A stretch of DNA of 64,000 nucleotides from Onthophagus taurus (Eukaryota > Arthropoda > Insecta > Coleoptera > Scarabaeidae), in the NCBI RefSeq assembly GCF_036711975.1, contig NC_091969.1:2232001-2296000 (forward strand), given 5' to 3'. Shown here piece by piece: positions 22,574 to 32,919 of this stretch. The notes beneath the pieces are model-generated. The model was not told where the DNA came from, searched no databases, and was given only the letters and a program-made list of their open reading frames with translations. The number at the start of each line of letters is the position of its first letter. Position 1 is the first letter of the stretch. A program made the translations under genes and the position numbers.

Positions 22574-22749
22574 TAAACTAACACTAGCACTATCACTAGA
22601 ACTAACACTAGACCTACAACTAGAAACTTTCGGGTTAACCCGTGCGTTTTTTGAAAAAAATGTTTGACGTTCGGATGCCACATGATAGTGCTAGTGTTAG
22701 TTCTAGTTTTAGTTTAATTAACACCGGCCGTGAATGCCTTCGTACTTAT
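22574..22749 (+). mobile_element. Tailed-hairpin element, copy 2
   Basis: Begins TAAACTAACACTAGCAC and ends with the tail variant GAATGCCTTCGTACTTAT. The inner arms carry CTAGAACTAACACTAG and its complement. Flanks are AAACAAAATCAT (22562-22573) and AAATAAAATCAT (22750-22761), a 12-bp duplication with one mismatch. Confidence 0.7.
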
Positions 22750-23099
22750 AAATAAAATCATACTAACCAAAATAACGTAAACTAGATCTTTTACAAAAAA
22801 CTAATAATTTTTAGTAGATAAGTACGCTACATGTAAACTGTAAATAATTCAAAATGACAATTTTAAAATAAGGTTGTCAAAACTGACAGGTGACTATGTA
22901 TTTTCTGTTTAATAGTGACATTGTCACAAAAATTAATGACGTTGTCGTTTAAAGAAAATGTTGGTTGTAAACGATGAATACTAAAAGTAAGTTTTTGTTA
23001 TTTCGCGAAATAATAAAGCTTTTTTTTCAATATTTTTATAATTTAGAAGGGCCCTTCTAACTGCAGAGAGAGGGATGGACGATGTTCTAACTTTAGAAA
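22750..23099. other. AT-rich sequence, nothing recognised
   Basis: Short stretch between the hairpin element and the decayed gypsy remnant. No protein or repeat was identified. Confidence 0.35.
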
Positions 23100-24179
23100 C
23101 ACAAATTTAGTATTTAACAAATTCTTATGTACGGTTCTTAAGGTTGATTATTAAGGTTTAGAAGTAGAACGGAATGAAATTGGTACAGGCTTTAAATTTG
23201 AAAATGTATTGCGCAAACTAGATAGGAGAGGTTCTGTGTCAACAGAATGATGTGAATTTATAGAAAATTCTCCAGGAAGACAAAGTAGTTGCCTAACTCA
23301 GCGGGAGAACAACGCCGATCTTCTTTTAAAGAGAATCAGAATCCCAACAGGATTATTGGTGGTTCGTGATTCCACCTATCGACATTTCCTATGGCTGTTA
23401 TGGCGGTTTTGAGAGTCCTGTGCTTGTAAAATTGTAAAAGGGTGTGATAGATTGTGGTATGCCGATTCTGGAAAGATATTCACGGAGAAGAGTGTTTGCT
23501 ACTGAAGAAGATGAAATATCATTTATAGGATAAGCTTCAGGCCAAAGTGTGAAGCGGTCGATTACTGTGAGGACATAAGAACATCCTAAAGATACTAAAG
23601 GTCCTAATAAATCTATATGGTTATGCTGAAATCGTCCTTTAGGAATGGATATTTTCTCAACAAGGGATTTGGTATGTTGATGGATCTTTGTTTTTTTGCT
23701 ACTGGAGACATCTCATTCTTGTCCAAAATTGTATGTCCTTTGACATATGAGGCCAAATGAAGCGAGATTTAACACTGTGTAATGTAGAACGAAAACCTGA
23801 ATAAGTTAAAGAATGAAATTTATTAAAAATTACTCTTCTATATTTTTAAGGTATATATATTTTAGGGGATGTCAAAGTAATGTCGCACCAAAGTACTAAA
23901 TTTAAGCCTGCAATTTTTGTTTCAGATAAAAATATAAGTTAGTTATAATTGCATTTGGAAGCTGATTGTTTGTTGATTAAATAAGGTAATTGTTGATCTT
24001 GGTCCTGAGCATTTTTAATCATCTGTAAGTTTGGGTATTGATCTTCAAGGCAATCGACATTGATTCGTGACAATGTGTCTGCCACAATGTTCGATTTACC
24101 TTGCTCCCATACCTATATTTGAAGCATTAGTAGTTAACGAAAGCGACGCATGAATAGATGGATGCGCAAGTGTTATCGT

Positions 24180-24396
24180 TGTTGTGAATCAAAATATTAA
24201 AAAAAAAACTAATTATAAAAAGTGGGCTACGACTACTGTATTTTTATAATAAAAAAAATGATTAACGAAAAATATAAATAATATGAAAAAGTCAATATAA
24301 GATTGTAATTAATAAAATTGTTAATAAACATTATCATATTGAAGAAGTCGTATAATTTTCTGATAATTAACATCGACGAGAAAAAGAGTCTTAATA
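24180..24396 (+). repeat. 5' LTR of the Gmr1-like element
   Basis: 217 bp, matching 29524-29740 without a visible difference. Two bases later a TGGTGGCATATCGGTGGGA stretch sits where a primer-binding site is expected (starts TGG), but I cannot name the tRNA. Confidence 0.88.
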
Positions 24397-24469
24397 ACTG
24401 GTGGCATATCGGTGGGATAGTCCGATCAGCACGAATTCCACAACAAGAGAAATTGTATCCTTGTTTCGA

Positions 24470-24705
24470 TGTTGATTTGAAGAAAGCGAAGCTCAAGAAG
24501 CGGCAGCAACCGGAAGGAGAAGCAAAGATCACGGGATAACAGCGACCTAAAGGAGAAGCGAAGCTCACGTGACGACAGCAACCGGAAGGAGAAGCGAATC
24601 TCAAAGGGCAACAACGACCAGAAAGGAAAGCGAAATTTGCAGAACAGCGACTGGACGGAGAAGCGGTGCTCACGGAGCAACAGCAACCGAAAGCAGAAAC
24701 GTAGT
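24470..24705 (+). repeat. Imperfect tandem repeats in the retrotransposon leader
   Basis: About five or six degenerate units of roughly 45 bp built on GCAACCGGAAGGAGAAGCGAA and CTCACGG lie between the 5' LTR and the Gag start. They are purine-rich and make open frames on both strands that I take as artefacts. Their role could be packaging or leader structure. Confidence 0.65.
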
Positions 24706-24930
24706 TCAAATTAGAAAAGATAGAAATTCAACAGGAATTACAAATAGTAAGTAGCATTTGTTTTCACTTGAGATTTTGTGGTCTCATTGAAAGAGTTTTT
24801 ATAACAAATAAACAACCAATTGCTATTATTTTGTAAGTTGGATCAGTTTAATCTAACTGTAAAGAAATTGTATTAATTTTACTATTAATTGAAATAAAAG
24901 GTTACGTTATTAGTCTGTATCAAAAATAAA

Positions 24931-27900
24931 ATGAGTTCTGAGGCTGAATTTAGTATTTTCACGGTGCATGAGTTAAAATATATTTCACAGTTATTTGAAT
25001 TACCTGAAAAGAAAAGAAAATTAGAAATAATTAAAGAAATAATAAATTCTAACTACACTGTAGATGAGGTTAAAATAGAAATAATGACTTGGACTGAAAA
25101 TCCTCAAAAGGGTAGATTAGAAAAGATTGAAATAGAAAAAAAAGAAAAAGAAGAAAAAGAGAGAATTGAAAGATTAGAGATTGCTAAGTTAGATACTGAA
25201 GTAAAACTTGCACAGTTTAGGGTGCAAGGTATTTCTGAGAATTCTAATTTTAGTAATTCTAATATCAATAGTTTTAATATGAATAAGTATTTACAACCAT
25301 TTAAAGATAACGGTGATATGAGTTTATTCCTGATCAACTTTGAACGGGTTTGTATTCAATTAAACTGCGGGAAAGAAACATGGCCACTGAGATTGACCAG
25401 TGTATTGTCACCGGCCGCAAATGAAGTTGTGGCTAGATTAAGCGAAGAAGATGCGAAGGATTATGATAAAGTTAGAGCCAGTTTATTAAAAAAATATCAG
25501 TTAACTTCTGAGGTCTTTAGGGCCAAATTTAGATATAGTAAAAAGAAATTTGATCAGAGTTATGCTGAATTTGCTTATCAATTGAAGAATAATTTTAAAG
25601 AATGGATTAAATGCGAAGGGATATGCAGTGATATAAATAAATTAATACAATTAATATGTTTAGAAAAGTTTTACAGTTCAATACCATCTGAAATGAGATT
25701 TTGGGTTGAAGATCACAATAAAACAAAATCAATTGAAGAAGCAGCGGAACAAGCAGATGTTTACATTTCGAAGAGGGGTCCTATTAATGATAGAAATGGA
25801 TATAATAAATTTAAGCAGGAACATAAAACATCAACACAAAGGGAAACGAATCAGAATAATCCTTCCAATATGGAAACAGAAAGCGAAAGGAAAGGAGATA
25901 AGAGAAGTTTTGATAAACGAAGACCATTTAAATGTTATGCTTGCGGAGGAATAGGTCATTTTAAAGGATCAAAAGAATGTCCTAATTTCAAAGAAAGCAA
26001 AGAAAATAAGCAAGTAGTAGCTACCTTAAATACTAAGAAAGAAGTTGAAGAATTATTTGCTCCATATACTTTAAAAGGGGAAATAAATGGTAAGGAAGTA
26101 AACATTTTGAGAGACAGTGCTGCGAGTTATGATGTAGTACATAAAAACATTGTCAAAACAGAACATTATTCTGGGAAATATGTACATGTTAGAGGAGTAC
26201 TGAATGAAGAAAGTGTGGCTTTACCAGTGGCTGTAGTAAAATTAAATTTACCAGAAATAGGAGAACTTGAAACAGAAGCTGCAGTTACAAGTAATTTGCC
26301 AAACGGATACTCGTATCTATTGTCAAATAGAACGTGGGAAATGTTCAGTAATGTGGATAATGTACAAAATGTATTTGCATTAACCCGATCAAAATCAAAA
26401 AAATTAAAATTAGAACAACAAAGTATTCCAGTAGAACAAAATCAGAAAAATGAAAAGCATAAAGAATTAAGAGAACAGGAAAATAAAGTAAATGAAAAGG
26501 ATAAACAAAAGAAGGAAGAAAGTGTTTTAGAAGAAATGTTGATAATTCCTAAAGGAAAAACTGATTATGATGATATAACAAAGTTAAATCCTAATAAACT
26601 GAGGTTGTTGCAGGGAGGAGACCCTACGTTGAAAGAATACTATGATAAAGCAGAGATTAAAGAGGACAAAAATGGTGTTAAATTTAAAATCTTAAATGGA
26701 ATATTGCACCGAAGATTTGTAGACAAATTAGGAAGACACTATGAACAAGTAGTGGTACCAACAAGTCTACGAGGGAAGATAATGGATATTGCGCATGATA
26801 ATATGTGGATGGGCCATTTAGGATGTAAAAAGACGGTTGCAAGAATAAAACAAAATTACTGGTGGAGACAACTAAATAAAGATGTCAAGAATAAAATAAA
26901 ATATTGTAACGTATGTATGCGTGTAGGGAAAAGCACAGACAAAGTAAAAGCGCCTATGTGCCGAGTTCCAATTATAACAGAACCGTACAAGAAAGTAAAT
27001 GTAGATATTGTCGGACCTTTGACTAAAACGGAAAAGGGAAATAGGTACATACTTACCTTGATGTGCTGTGCAACTAAATTTCCGGATGCAATACCACTAC
27101 AAGTAGCTGACTCAGAATCAGTGGTAAAAGGATTATTGAGCATATTTTCTAGAGTTGGTTTCCCTTCAGAGATACAGACAGATTTGGGGAGAGTGTTTGT
27201 TAGCAACCTAACTACGGAATTTTTGGAACAAAGTGGTATTAAAATAATCCACAGCTCTGCATACCATCCTCAGTCAAATGCAGTAGAGAGATTTCATGGA
27301 GTGTTTAAAAGAATACTCAGAGCTTTGAGTTACGAACATGGAAAAGAGTGGGACGAGTACATTGATCAAGCATTATTTGCCGTAAGAAGTGCGCCACATG
27401 CGGCACATGGTTTCAGTCCTGCGGAGTTATGTTATGGAAGGCAAATTAGATCTCCATTAAGTATGTTAAAAGCCTTATGGAATGGCAGAGATACTAATGA
27501 ACCAGTAGTTAGTTATGTATTGAAATTACTTGAACGATTGAAAAACATGCAAGAAATTGTAGAAATTAGTATGAAAGAAGCACAGAATAAATCAAAGAAA
27601 TATTATGATAAAAAAGCAAAGGAAATTATTTACAAAGAAGGGGATAAAGTGATGATATATCAGCCAGCTAGAACGAATAAATTACAAATGCAATGGGAAG
27701 GTCCAAAGAAAGTAGTAAGGAAAATATCAGATACCAATTACATATTAGAAGACCTAACTGGAAGAAGAAAGCAAACCCTTATACATGTAAATTTATTGAA
27801 ACCTTATTATGAAAAACCTGAAATAGTTGCAATGTACGTAACATCTTCGGGGGAAGAAGAAACAGAAATGAATATATATAAATTGGAAAAGAAAGAGGAA

Positions 27901-29340
27901 GCAACTTTACTGGCTACAGAAGTTTTACAACAATCAAAGGGAATTGGAGAATTTACAGAAGAGCAAAGAATGGATTTGGAGAATTTAATTGGAGAATTTC
28001 CTGGGTTATTTTCAAATCGCCCTGGTAGAACCAATTTGGTTCAACATGATATTGCTTTGAAAGAAGAAAGGATTATCAGAACCAAACCGTATTCACAATC
28101 TCCGAGAGTACGAGAAATCATAGATGAAGAAATAGATAAAATGCTTAACTTAGGCGTAATTAAACCAAGTGACAGTCCATATTCGTCGCCGATGATTATA
28201 ATAGAAATAGAAGGTAAAGAACCAAGACCAGTAATAGATTATCGGGCTTTAAATGCTATTTCCATACCTCAACAACACCCAATACCTAACATAGAAGCTT
28301 GTGTGGAACGGTGTAGTAACGCAAAATATTTAAGTCTTATAGATGTTGTACGAGCTTACTGGCAAATTGGAATGACTGAGCGTGCAAGTAAATATGCAGC
28401 TTTTATAACTCATCGAGGAGTATTTGAACCAGTAACTTTGCCATTCGGACTTCAATCCGCTCCATTTTCTTTTCAAAGATTAATGGATAAAATTTTGGAA
28501 GGTTATAACGAATTTGCCGAACCTTATTTAGATGATATAGCAATACATTCAATGACATGGAAAGATCATTTGAAACATTTGCGACTTGTGTTTACAGCTA
28601 TGCATAAGGCAGGTCTTACAATAAAGGCAAAGAAATGTGAGTGGGGAAAAGCTCAAGTTGTTTATCTAGGACATAAAATAGGACAAGGTTATAGAACTCC
28701 ATCTGAAGCAAAAGTAGCTGCAATAAAAGAATTTCGACGACCGGTAACAAAAAAAGATATTAGAATCTTTTTAGGGATAACTGGATATTATAACCATTAC
28801 ATACCAAATTATGCAGAAATTGTTAGTCCTTTAACAGACGCTTTACGAAAAGGAGCCAAAAACAAGGTTGAATGGGATGAACAGAAGGAAAACGCATTTA
28901 ATAATTTAAAACAAGAATTAACTAGTACTAAAGTGTTAAAAGCTCCCGATTATAAAAGAAAATTTATAGTACAAACTGATTGTTCAAAACGAGGAATGGG
29001 AGTTACTTTATCCCAACGTGATGACGAAAATAAAGAATACCCTATACTGTACTTAAGCAAAAAGCTAACTGAGAGAGAACAAGCTTACAGTGCAAGTGAG
29101 TTAGAATGTGCTGCATTAGTTTGGGCAGTGAATAAATTAAAACCGTACCTATATTTAACTCATTTTATTATTGAAACAGATCATTGTCCTCTGACTTGGT
29201 TAAAACAAATGAGTAATAAAAACGCTAGACTATTAAGATGGGCGCTTTCTTTACAAACGTTAGATTTTACGGTAGTTTATAAGCCTGGAAAAATGTGTGG
29301 CAACGTCGATTCGTTATCTCGTTATAATGTTGAGATGTAA
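24931..29340 (+). CDS. Gag-Pol polyprotein, Gmr1-like Ty3 element (PR-IN-RT-RH order)
   Basis: Single 1,469-residue frame starting at ATG 24931. N-terminal Gag with a Lys/Glu-rich coiled stretch (about 60-95). One zinc knuckle, CYACGGIGHFKGSKEC, at about 335, spaced C-x2-C-x4-H-x6-C where x4 is usual in the last gap. Protease site RDSAAS (about 394), where DSGAS/DTGAS is canonical. Integrase HHCC zinc finger (about 620-660) and DDE core, Asp in VDIVGPL (about 691), Asp in QTDLGRVF (about 751), Glu in AVERFHG (about 787), followed by a chromo-like GPKKVVRKI region. RT (about 1050-1250) with the YLDD catalytic motif at 1199-1202. RNase H (from about 1345, QTDCSKRGMG) to the end, SLSRYNVEM. RT similarity is gypsy-like although the order is copia-like. 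Gag and Pol share one frame, so their ratio must be set by processing or another route, not frameshifting. Confidence 0.92.
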   Translation: MSSEAEFSIFTVHELKYISQLFELPEKKRKLEIIKEIINSNYTVDEVKIEIMTWTENPQKGRLEKIEIEKKEKEEKERIERLEIAKLDTEVKLAQFRVQGISENSNFSNSNINSFNMNKYLQPFKDNGDMSLFLINFERVCIQLNCGKETWPLRLTSVLSPAANEVVARLSEEDAKDYDKVRASLLKKYQLTSEVFRAKFRYSKKKFDQSYAEFAYQLKNNFKEWIKCEGICSDINKLIQLICLEKFYSSIPSEMRFWVEDHNKTKSIEEAAEQADVYISKRGPINDRNGYNKFKQEHKTSTQRETNQNNPSNMETESERKGDKRSFDKRRPFKCYACGGIGHFKGSKECPNFKESKENKQVVATLNTKKEVEELFAPYTLKGEINGKEVNILRDSAASYDVVHKNIVKTEHYSGKYVHVRGVLNEESVALPVAVVKLNLPEIGELETEAAVTSNLPNGYSYLLSNRTWEMFSNVDNVQNVFALTRSKSKKLKLEQQSIPVEQNQKNEKHKELREQENKVNEKDKQKKEESVLEEMLIIPKGKTDYDDITKLNPNKLRLLQGGDPTLKEYYDKAEIKEDKNGVKFKILNGILHRRFVDKLGRHYEQVVVPTSLRGKIMDIAHDNMWMGHLGCKKTVARIKQNYWWRQLNKDVKNKIKYCNVCMRVGKSTDKVKAPMCRVPIITEPYKKVNVDIVGPLTKTEKGNRYILTLMCCATKFPDAIPLQVADSESVVKGLLSIFSRVGFPSEIQTDLGRVFVSNLTTEFLEQSGIKIIHSSAYHPQSNAVERFHGVFKRILRALSYEHGKEWDEYIDQALFAVRSAPHAAHGFSPAELCYGRQIRSPLSMLKALWNGRDTNEPVVSYVLKLLERLKNMQEIVEISMKEAQNKSKKYYDKKAKEIIYKEGDKVMIYQPARTNKLQMQWEGPKKVVRKISDTNYILEDLTGRRKQTLIHVNLLKPYYEKPEIVAMYVTSSGEEETEMNIYKLEKKEEATLLATEVLQQSKGIGEFTEEQRMDLENLIGEFPGLFSNRPGRTNLVQHDIALKEERIIRTKPYSQSPRVREIIDEEIDKMLNLGVIKPSDSPYSSPMIIIEIEGKEPRPVIDYRALNAISIPQQHPIPNIEACVERCSNAKYLSLIDVVRAYWQIGMTERASKYAAFITHRGVFEPVTLPFGLQSAPFSFQRLMDKILEGYNEFAEPYLDDIAIHSMTWKDHLKHLRLVFTAMHKAGLTIKAKKCEWGKAQVVYLGHKIGQGYRTPSEAKVAAIKEFRRPVTKKDIRIFLGITGYYNHYIPNYAEIVSPLTDALRKGAKNKVEWDEQKENAFNNLKQELTSTKVLKAPDYKRKFIVQTDCSKRGMGVTLSQRDDENKEYPILYLSKKLTEREQAYSASELECAALVWAVNKLKPYLYLTHFIIETDHCPLTWLKQMSNKNARLLRWALSLQTLDFTVVYKPGKMCGNVDSLSRYNVEM

Positions 29341-29455
29341 GAGTTATTGTTTTGTGACTTAAATATTAGACGAATTTATCATGTTATTATTTGCCCAATG
29401 TTTTAATTAAGAGACCATAAAACCTTGAGTTGGGCAAATGCTTACTTGTGATGAG

Positions 29456-29508
29456 AATCAGCCTATTGGATGTCAGAAAAGTAGATTTCTACCATCAAAA
29501 GGCTGATT
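29456..29508 (+). other. Hairpin just upstream of the 3' LTR
   Basis: AATCAGCCT (29456-29464) pairs with AGGCTGATT (29500-29508), and an inner GTAG-ATTT-CTAC stem sits between them. A polypurine tract is expected here but none is evident; the LTR begins 15 bp downstream. Confidence 0.5.
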
Positions 29509-29523
29509 TCACCGGGCGCAAGT

Positions 29524-29740
29524 TGTTGTGAATCAAAATATTAAAAAAAAAACTAATTATAAAAAGTGGGCTACGACTACTGTATTTTTATAATAAAAAA
29601 AATGATTAACGAAAAATATAAATAATATGAAAAAGTCAATATAAGATTGTAATTAATAAAATTGTTAATAAACATTATCATATTGAAGAAGTCGTATAAT
29701 TTTCTGATAATTAACATCGACGAGAAAAAGAGTCTTAATA
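29524..29740 (+). repeat. 3' LTR of the Gmr1-like element
   Basis: Identical to the 5' LTR by eye. It is followed by the TCGT target duplication and then by the minus-strand gypsy remnant. Confidence 0.88.
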
Positions 29741-30439
29741 TCGTAAAAGTAAGAAGTTCTTGAGTGAATGATAGTTCATGTTTGTTTGAACATGAAGAGA
29801 TTGATTTGTCTTTACTAGAATTTAGACCAGGTGTTAAATTATACAGTGGTGCTAATGAATGAACGAATGAATATATGATAAAAGTTTATCATACCTAAGA
29901 ATCTTTGTAGCTCTTTTAAAGAAACAGTGCTGTACAGTTATTTAAATGCAAGTTGAAGTCTTGTATGTGAGGAAGAGGGTAACGATCAAGAACAGTTAAA
30001 ATTTAGATGATGATAATCTCCACAGGGTCCCCAACCATGGACGAAAATGATGAAAAATACCTAAAGATACGATAGTTTCAAATTTTTTTTTAGCAATATT
30101 AAATTTTTAATGATATGGTGATTTGTAGAATGCATCACTGGGGAAGAAAAATCTGGGGGAGAAATTAATTTTGAGTAGCATTTTAAAAGTTGTTTAAATT
30201 TCGTTTCAATAGAAAATAGTTTTGGTGAAGTTGAATTAGTTCGTTGGATTAAACGTATTGAACATAGATTGGTTTCCAAATCAATTAAAGGACGATTTTT
30301 AATATCTAATAAGATACCGTATTTATGTAAAAAATCGGCACAGATAATTGTTTTTTTAACATCGGCTATAATAAATATGAAAGGGTAATTTCTTCTAAGA
30401 TTTAATGATCACGTTAATAATTTTTTGTCATTAGTATTT

Positions 30440-31037
30440 ATCGAATTTCCCTTAGCAGCCGAAAGGAATTTAGTAGAATCCTGTTTGTGTTGTAGATACA
30501 ACGTGTGAGGAAGTACTGAAATATCTGCGAAGACAAAGATTGGCGAATAAATGAAGTAGAACCTCTTGGTCGCTAAAGAGTTGTAGTAATTAAATAATTT
30601 TAACAGTTTTTAAAAATTAAAATGCAAAGGCAGACGTGTTGTCTGGTTGGTTGCTTATAATCGAATGATATTTACATCGAAATCAACAAAAATGGTAACA
30701 AAGGTAATTTATGATAATAAGGTAATTTGATAAAAGTTATAATTTCTATGTGTACGCTACAATCGCTCTATATAGAATGCAAAACACCGGAGAATCACGT
30801 ATGTACGATTTGTGTAGTCAAATATTCTCGACACATAAAACTTAAGCAGCACAATATTGTACCGGTCTTATGGTCTCGACGCAGAAGTACGAGCGCGTTA
30901 ATTATAAACAGTCGAAAGAAATGTTCTAGTTGAAAAGAAATAAGTCATCTAATTGTAAAAAAATACAAATAATATAATTAAAAATAAACTACGTTTCTTC
31001 GTTAATAATGTAACGAAATAACATTTTTTTTTTAATT
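30440..31037. other. Sequence between the decayed gypsy and block B
   Basis: Mostly non-coding. A frame near 30777-30850 reads HVCTICVVKYSRHIKLKQHN, spaced like one C2H2 zinc finger, but without splice sites or neighbours I do not call a gene. Confidence 0.35.
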
Positions 31038-31526
31038 CCGAAAAATTAATAACATCCGAATATACTTCCCACATTACCCCGACCTCCTACAGTTTCCGCC
31101 CGATTTAGAAAAATCCAAAAATTGATACCTTATCACCACCCACATATGCAACTTTATTCGCATTTTCCTTAATTTCTTAATTTCCTTAATTAAACTTCAA
31201 ATTTTCATATTAATTCATTTAAAACCGTTAAACCTTTTTCTGAAATCGTTTCCTGACCGAATTTCAAATAAACAAAAGCAATTAGTGGAAATCGCCAAAC
31301 GACGTAATTACCGAAAGCACATGGTTTCTGAAAATTGTTATTTAAAATAATTAAATAACACCGCAACGAAGTAAAATACGAAGAAGTATCAGTAATCAGT
31401 AATCAGGGTGTTACTGTAAACAAGGCCGACCGTCCCGTGTGAGTTTCAGCAGCCAGCGAGCTACCGTTCAGCTACCGTACAGCGACCATTTTTTTTATGA
31501 TGCGGAATTAGAAATCGTAGAACAAT
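31038..31526. repeat. Block B, copy 1, left part
   Basis: Matches 61699-62187 (GAAAAATTAATAACATCCGA onward). The block is cut at 31526 by the gypsy element and resumes at 38876. Confidence 0.85.
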
Positions 31527-32875
31527 TGTAGCGTACAAAAAAAATTAATAATCAAAAACTCAAAACAAAACGCCACGAGAAACAAGGTGCCGGCAATCTC
31601 AGTAGAGAAGGGGTGGATTTCTTTTTTTTTTTTATATAGGGCGCCAGTGGATCTACGATAGTATTCCTTGTCTCAATGCCAATCACAACAGGACCCACTC
31701 TGAAGTGAAAGTGAATGACGAAAATCAAAGAAAACAAAACGGATAATAATAATAATAATACTCTATTAAAAGAATTTAAAAAAATAAAGTAACTTTTCGT
31801 GCAAGTAAAAAAAAAATAAATAAATCAATTATAATAATAATCATTCAAAAACTATAAGAAACAAAAATTTAATTTAACCAAAGTTTACTCGAGTTAACTG
31901 TGATCTTACAAAATCAAAAAAAGTAAGAAAATGAACTAAAAATAAACTAAACCAAATAATAATAAATAACCAATTATTTCAGGTAAGTATAAAAATATCA
32001 AATATAATTCTAGGTAAGTAACAATAAAATGTTCTATTTTTTTTTTATATATTTTTTTCCTTTTTTTTTTTATCTCAAACTTTATTATATTAAATTATAT
32101 ATTTAATTCAATATTTTTCTCAAAATATATATAGCGTTCATATATTTGAAAAACACGCTTTTTTTGTTTGTTAACAGGTTACGAAAAAGACGACTCGACG
32201 AATGTTCCGAGAACGAGAAAATTAAGTAATCTGACCTTGAAAATTCTGCACACGCTGAAAATTTTACTTTCCCGATGATAATTCTTTATCCGGAAAAGCC
32301 ATACGATCTTGGGAACGACGGTTTTTAACGATGTTCGCCTGTTGGATTGACGGACCGAAATCGACAGGTCGTAGACGGGAAAAATTTAGATCAAAAATAA
32401 ATATCCAATACAAGAAGCGTCTCACTTCACGCACGAAAATTTATTAGAAGCACGCGTAAAAACGCAAAACGTGGTTTGAAAAATCCTCCCAAAGGAGTAC
32501 CGACGAAAATTTGCAAAAACCAACAAGAATTAATCGTCGAAAAAAATTCACTATGAGACCCACAATCCCAAAATAACTTTGGAGGGCACTACTAAACCCT
32601 TAATTTGGTCTCAACGTAAAAAAAACGCACGCGGATGTTAATAAAATTTAAACTTTCGTCGCTAGCTCAACGCTTCAACCACTTCTCCAAAATCTCTACG
32701 TTTTCAAGAACGGCCCGCCGCGTCAAACCCGTTCCGCCAAAAAACCACGATCCGAAAATTTAAGAAAATTTAACCCCTCATCTATATGTAACCCTTCAAA
32801 CATATTCAAAATAAATAACTTTTTTCCAAAAAAAATAATTCGCGTTTTCAAATTATTTCAAATAAAACCGTTACA
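31527..32875 (-). repeat. 3' LTR of the gypsy element
   Basis: 1,349 bp, ending (plus-strand view) CCGTTACA. The other LTR is 1,348 bp. It contains long A/T runs; the short open frame shared by both LTRs is not a gene. Confidence 0.92.
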
Positions 32876-32888
32876 AATTCCCCCCTTA
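32876..32888 (-). other. Polypurine tract
   Basis: On the minus strand AAGGGGGGAATT abuts the LTR start TGTAACGG. This is the expected plus-strand primer for reverse transcription. Confidence 0.75.
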
Positions 32889-32919
32889 CTACATTAAAGT
32901 TTCACCGAAACTTTTTTCC

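Larger units (their letters stand above)
24180..29740 (+). mobile_element. Intact Ty3-type LTR retrotransposon, integrase before RT (Gmr1-like)
   Basis: A 5,561-bp element with 217-bp LTRs (24180-24396 and 29524-29740) that look identical base for base, flanked by TCGT at 24176-24179 and 29741-29744. It has one uninterrupted 1,469-codon Gag-Pol frame. Identical LTRs and an open frame mean a recent insertion. Domain order is Gag, protease, integrase, RT, RNase H, the copia-like order found in the Gmr1 group of Ty3/gypsy elements. LTRs start TGTTGTGAAT and end TTAATA rather than CA. Confidence 0.9.
23100..30430 (-). pseudogene. Decayed Ty3/gypsy pol, interrupted by a younger LTR element
   Basis: On the minus strand the pieces come in normal gypsy order. 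Protease region near 30400-30280 (IICADFLHKYGILLDI). RT entry near 30050-29950 (CGDYxxLN, then SLPSSSHTRLQ, from a DRYPLPHIQDF-like block). RT connection near 29920-29860 (LKELQRFLGMINFYH). Then, beyond the inserted element, the RNase H end near 24110 (SNIVADTLSRIN) and integrase near 23780-23400 (RFIWPHM, HIDLLGPLV, VLTVIDRFTLW). Stops and frameshifts are frequent and the RT catalytic core is deleted. The element at 24180-29740 is inserted within it with a TCGT duplication. Confidence 0.75.

Noticed and set aside
24233..24709. Minus-strand 158-codon frame with repeated SPSGCC-like units
   Set aside because: It is the complement of the retrotransposon leader tandem repeats; low-complexity artefact.
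30727..30933. Single C2H2 zinc finger gene
   Set aside because: One finger-like spacing without conserved core residues, splice sites or neighbouring fingers.
31552..31737. 61-codon frame, identical at 37549-37734
   Set aside because: Lies in both LTRs, outside gag and pol; no protein features.
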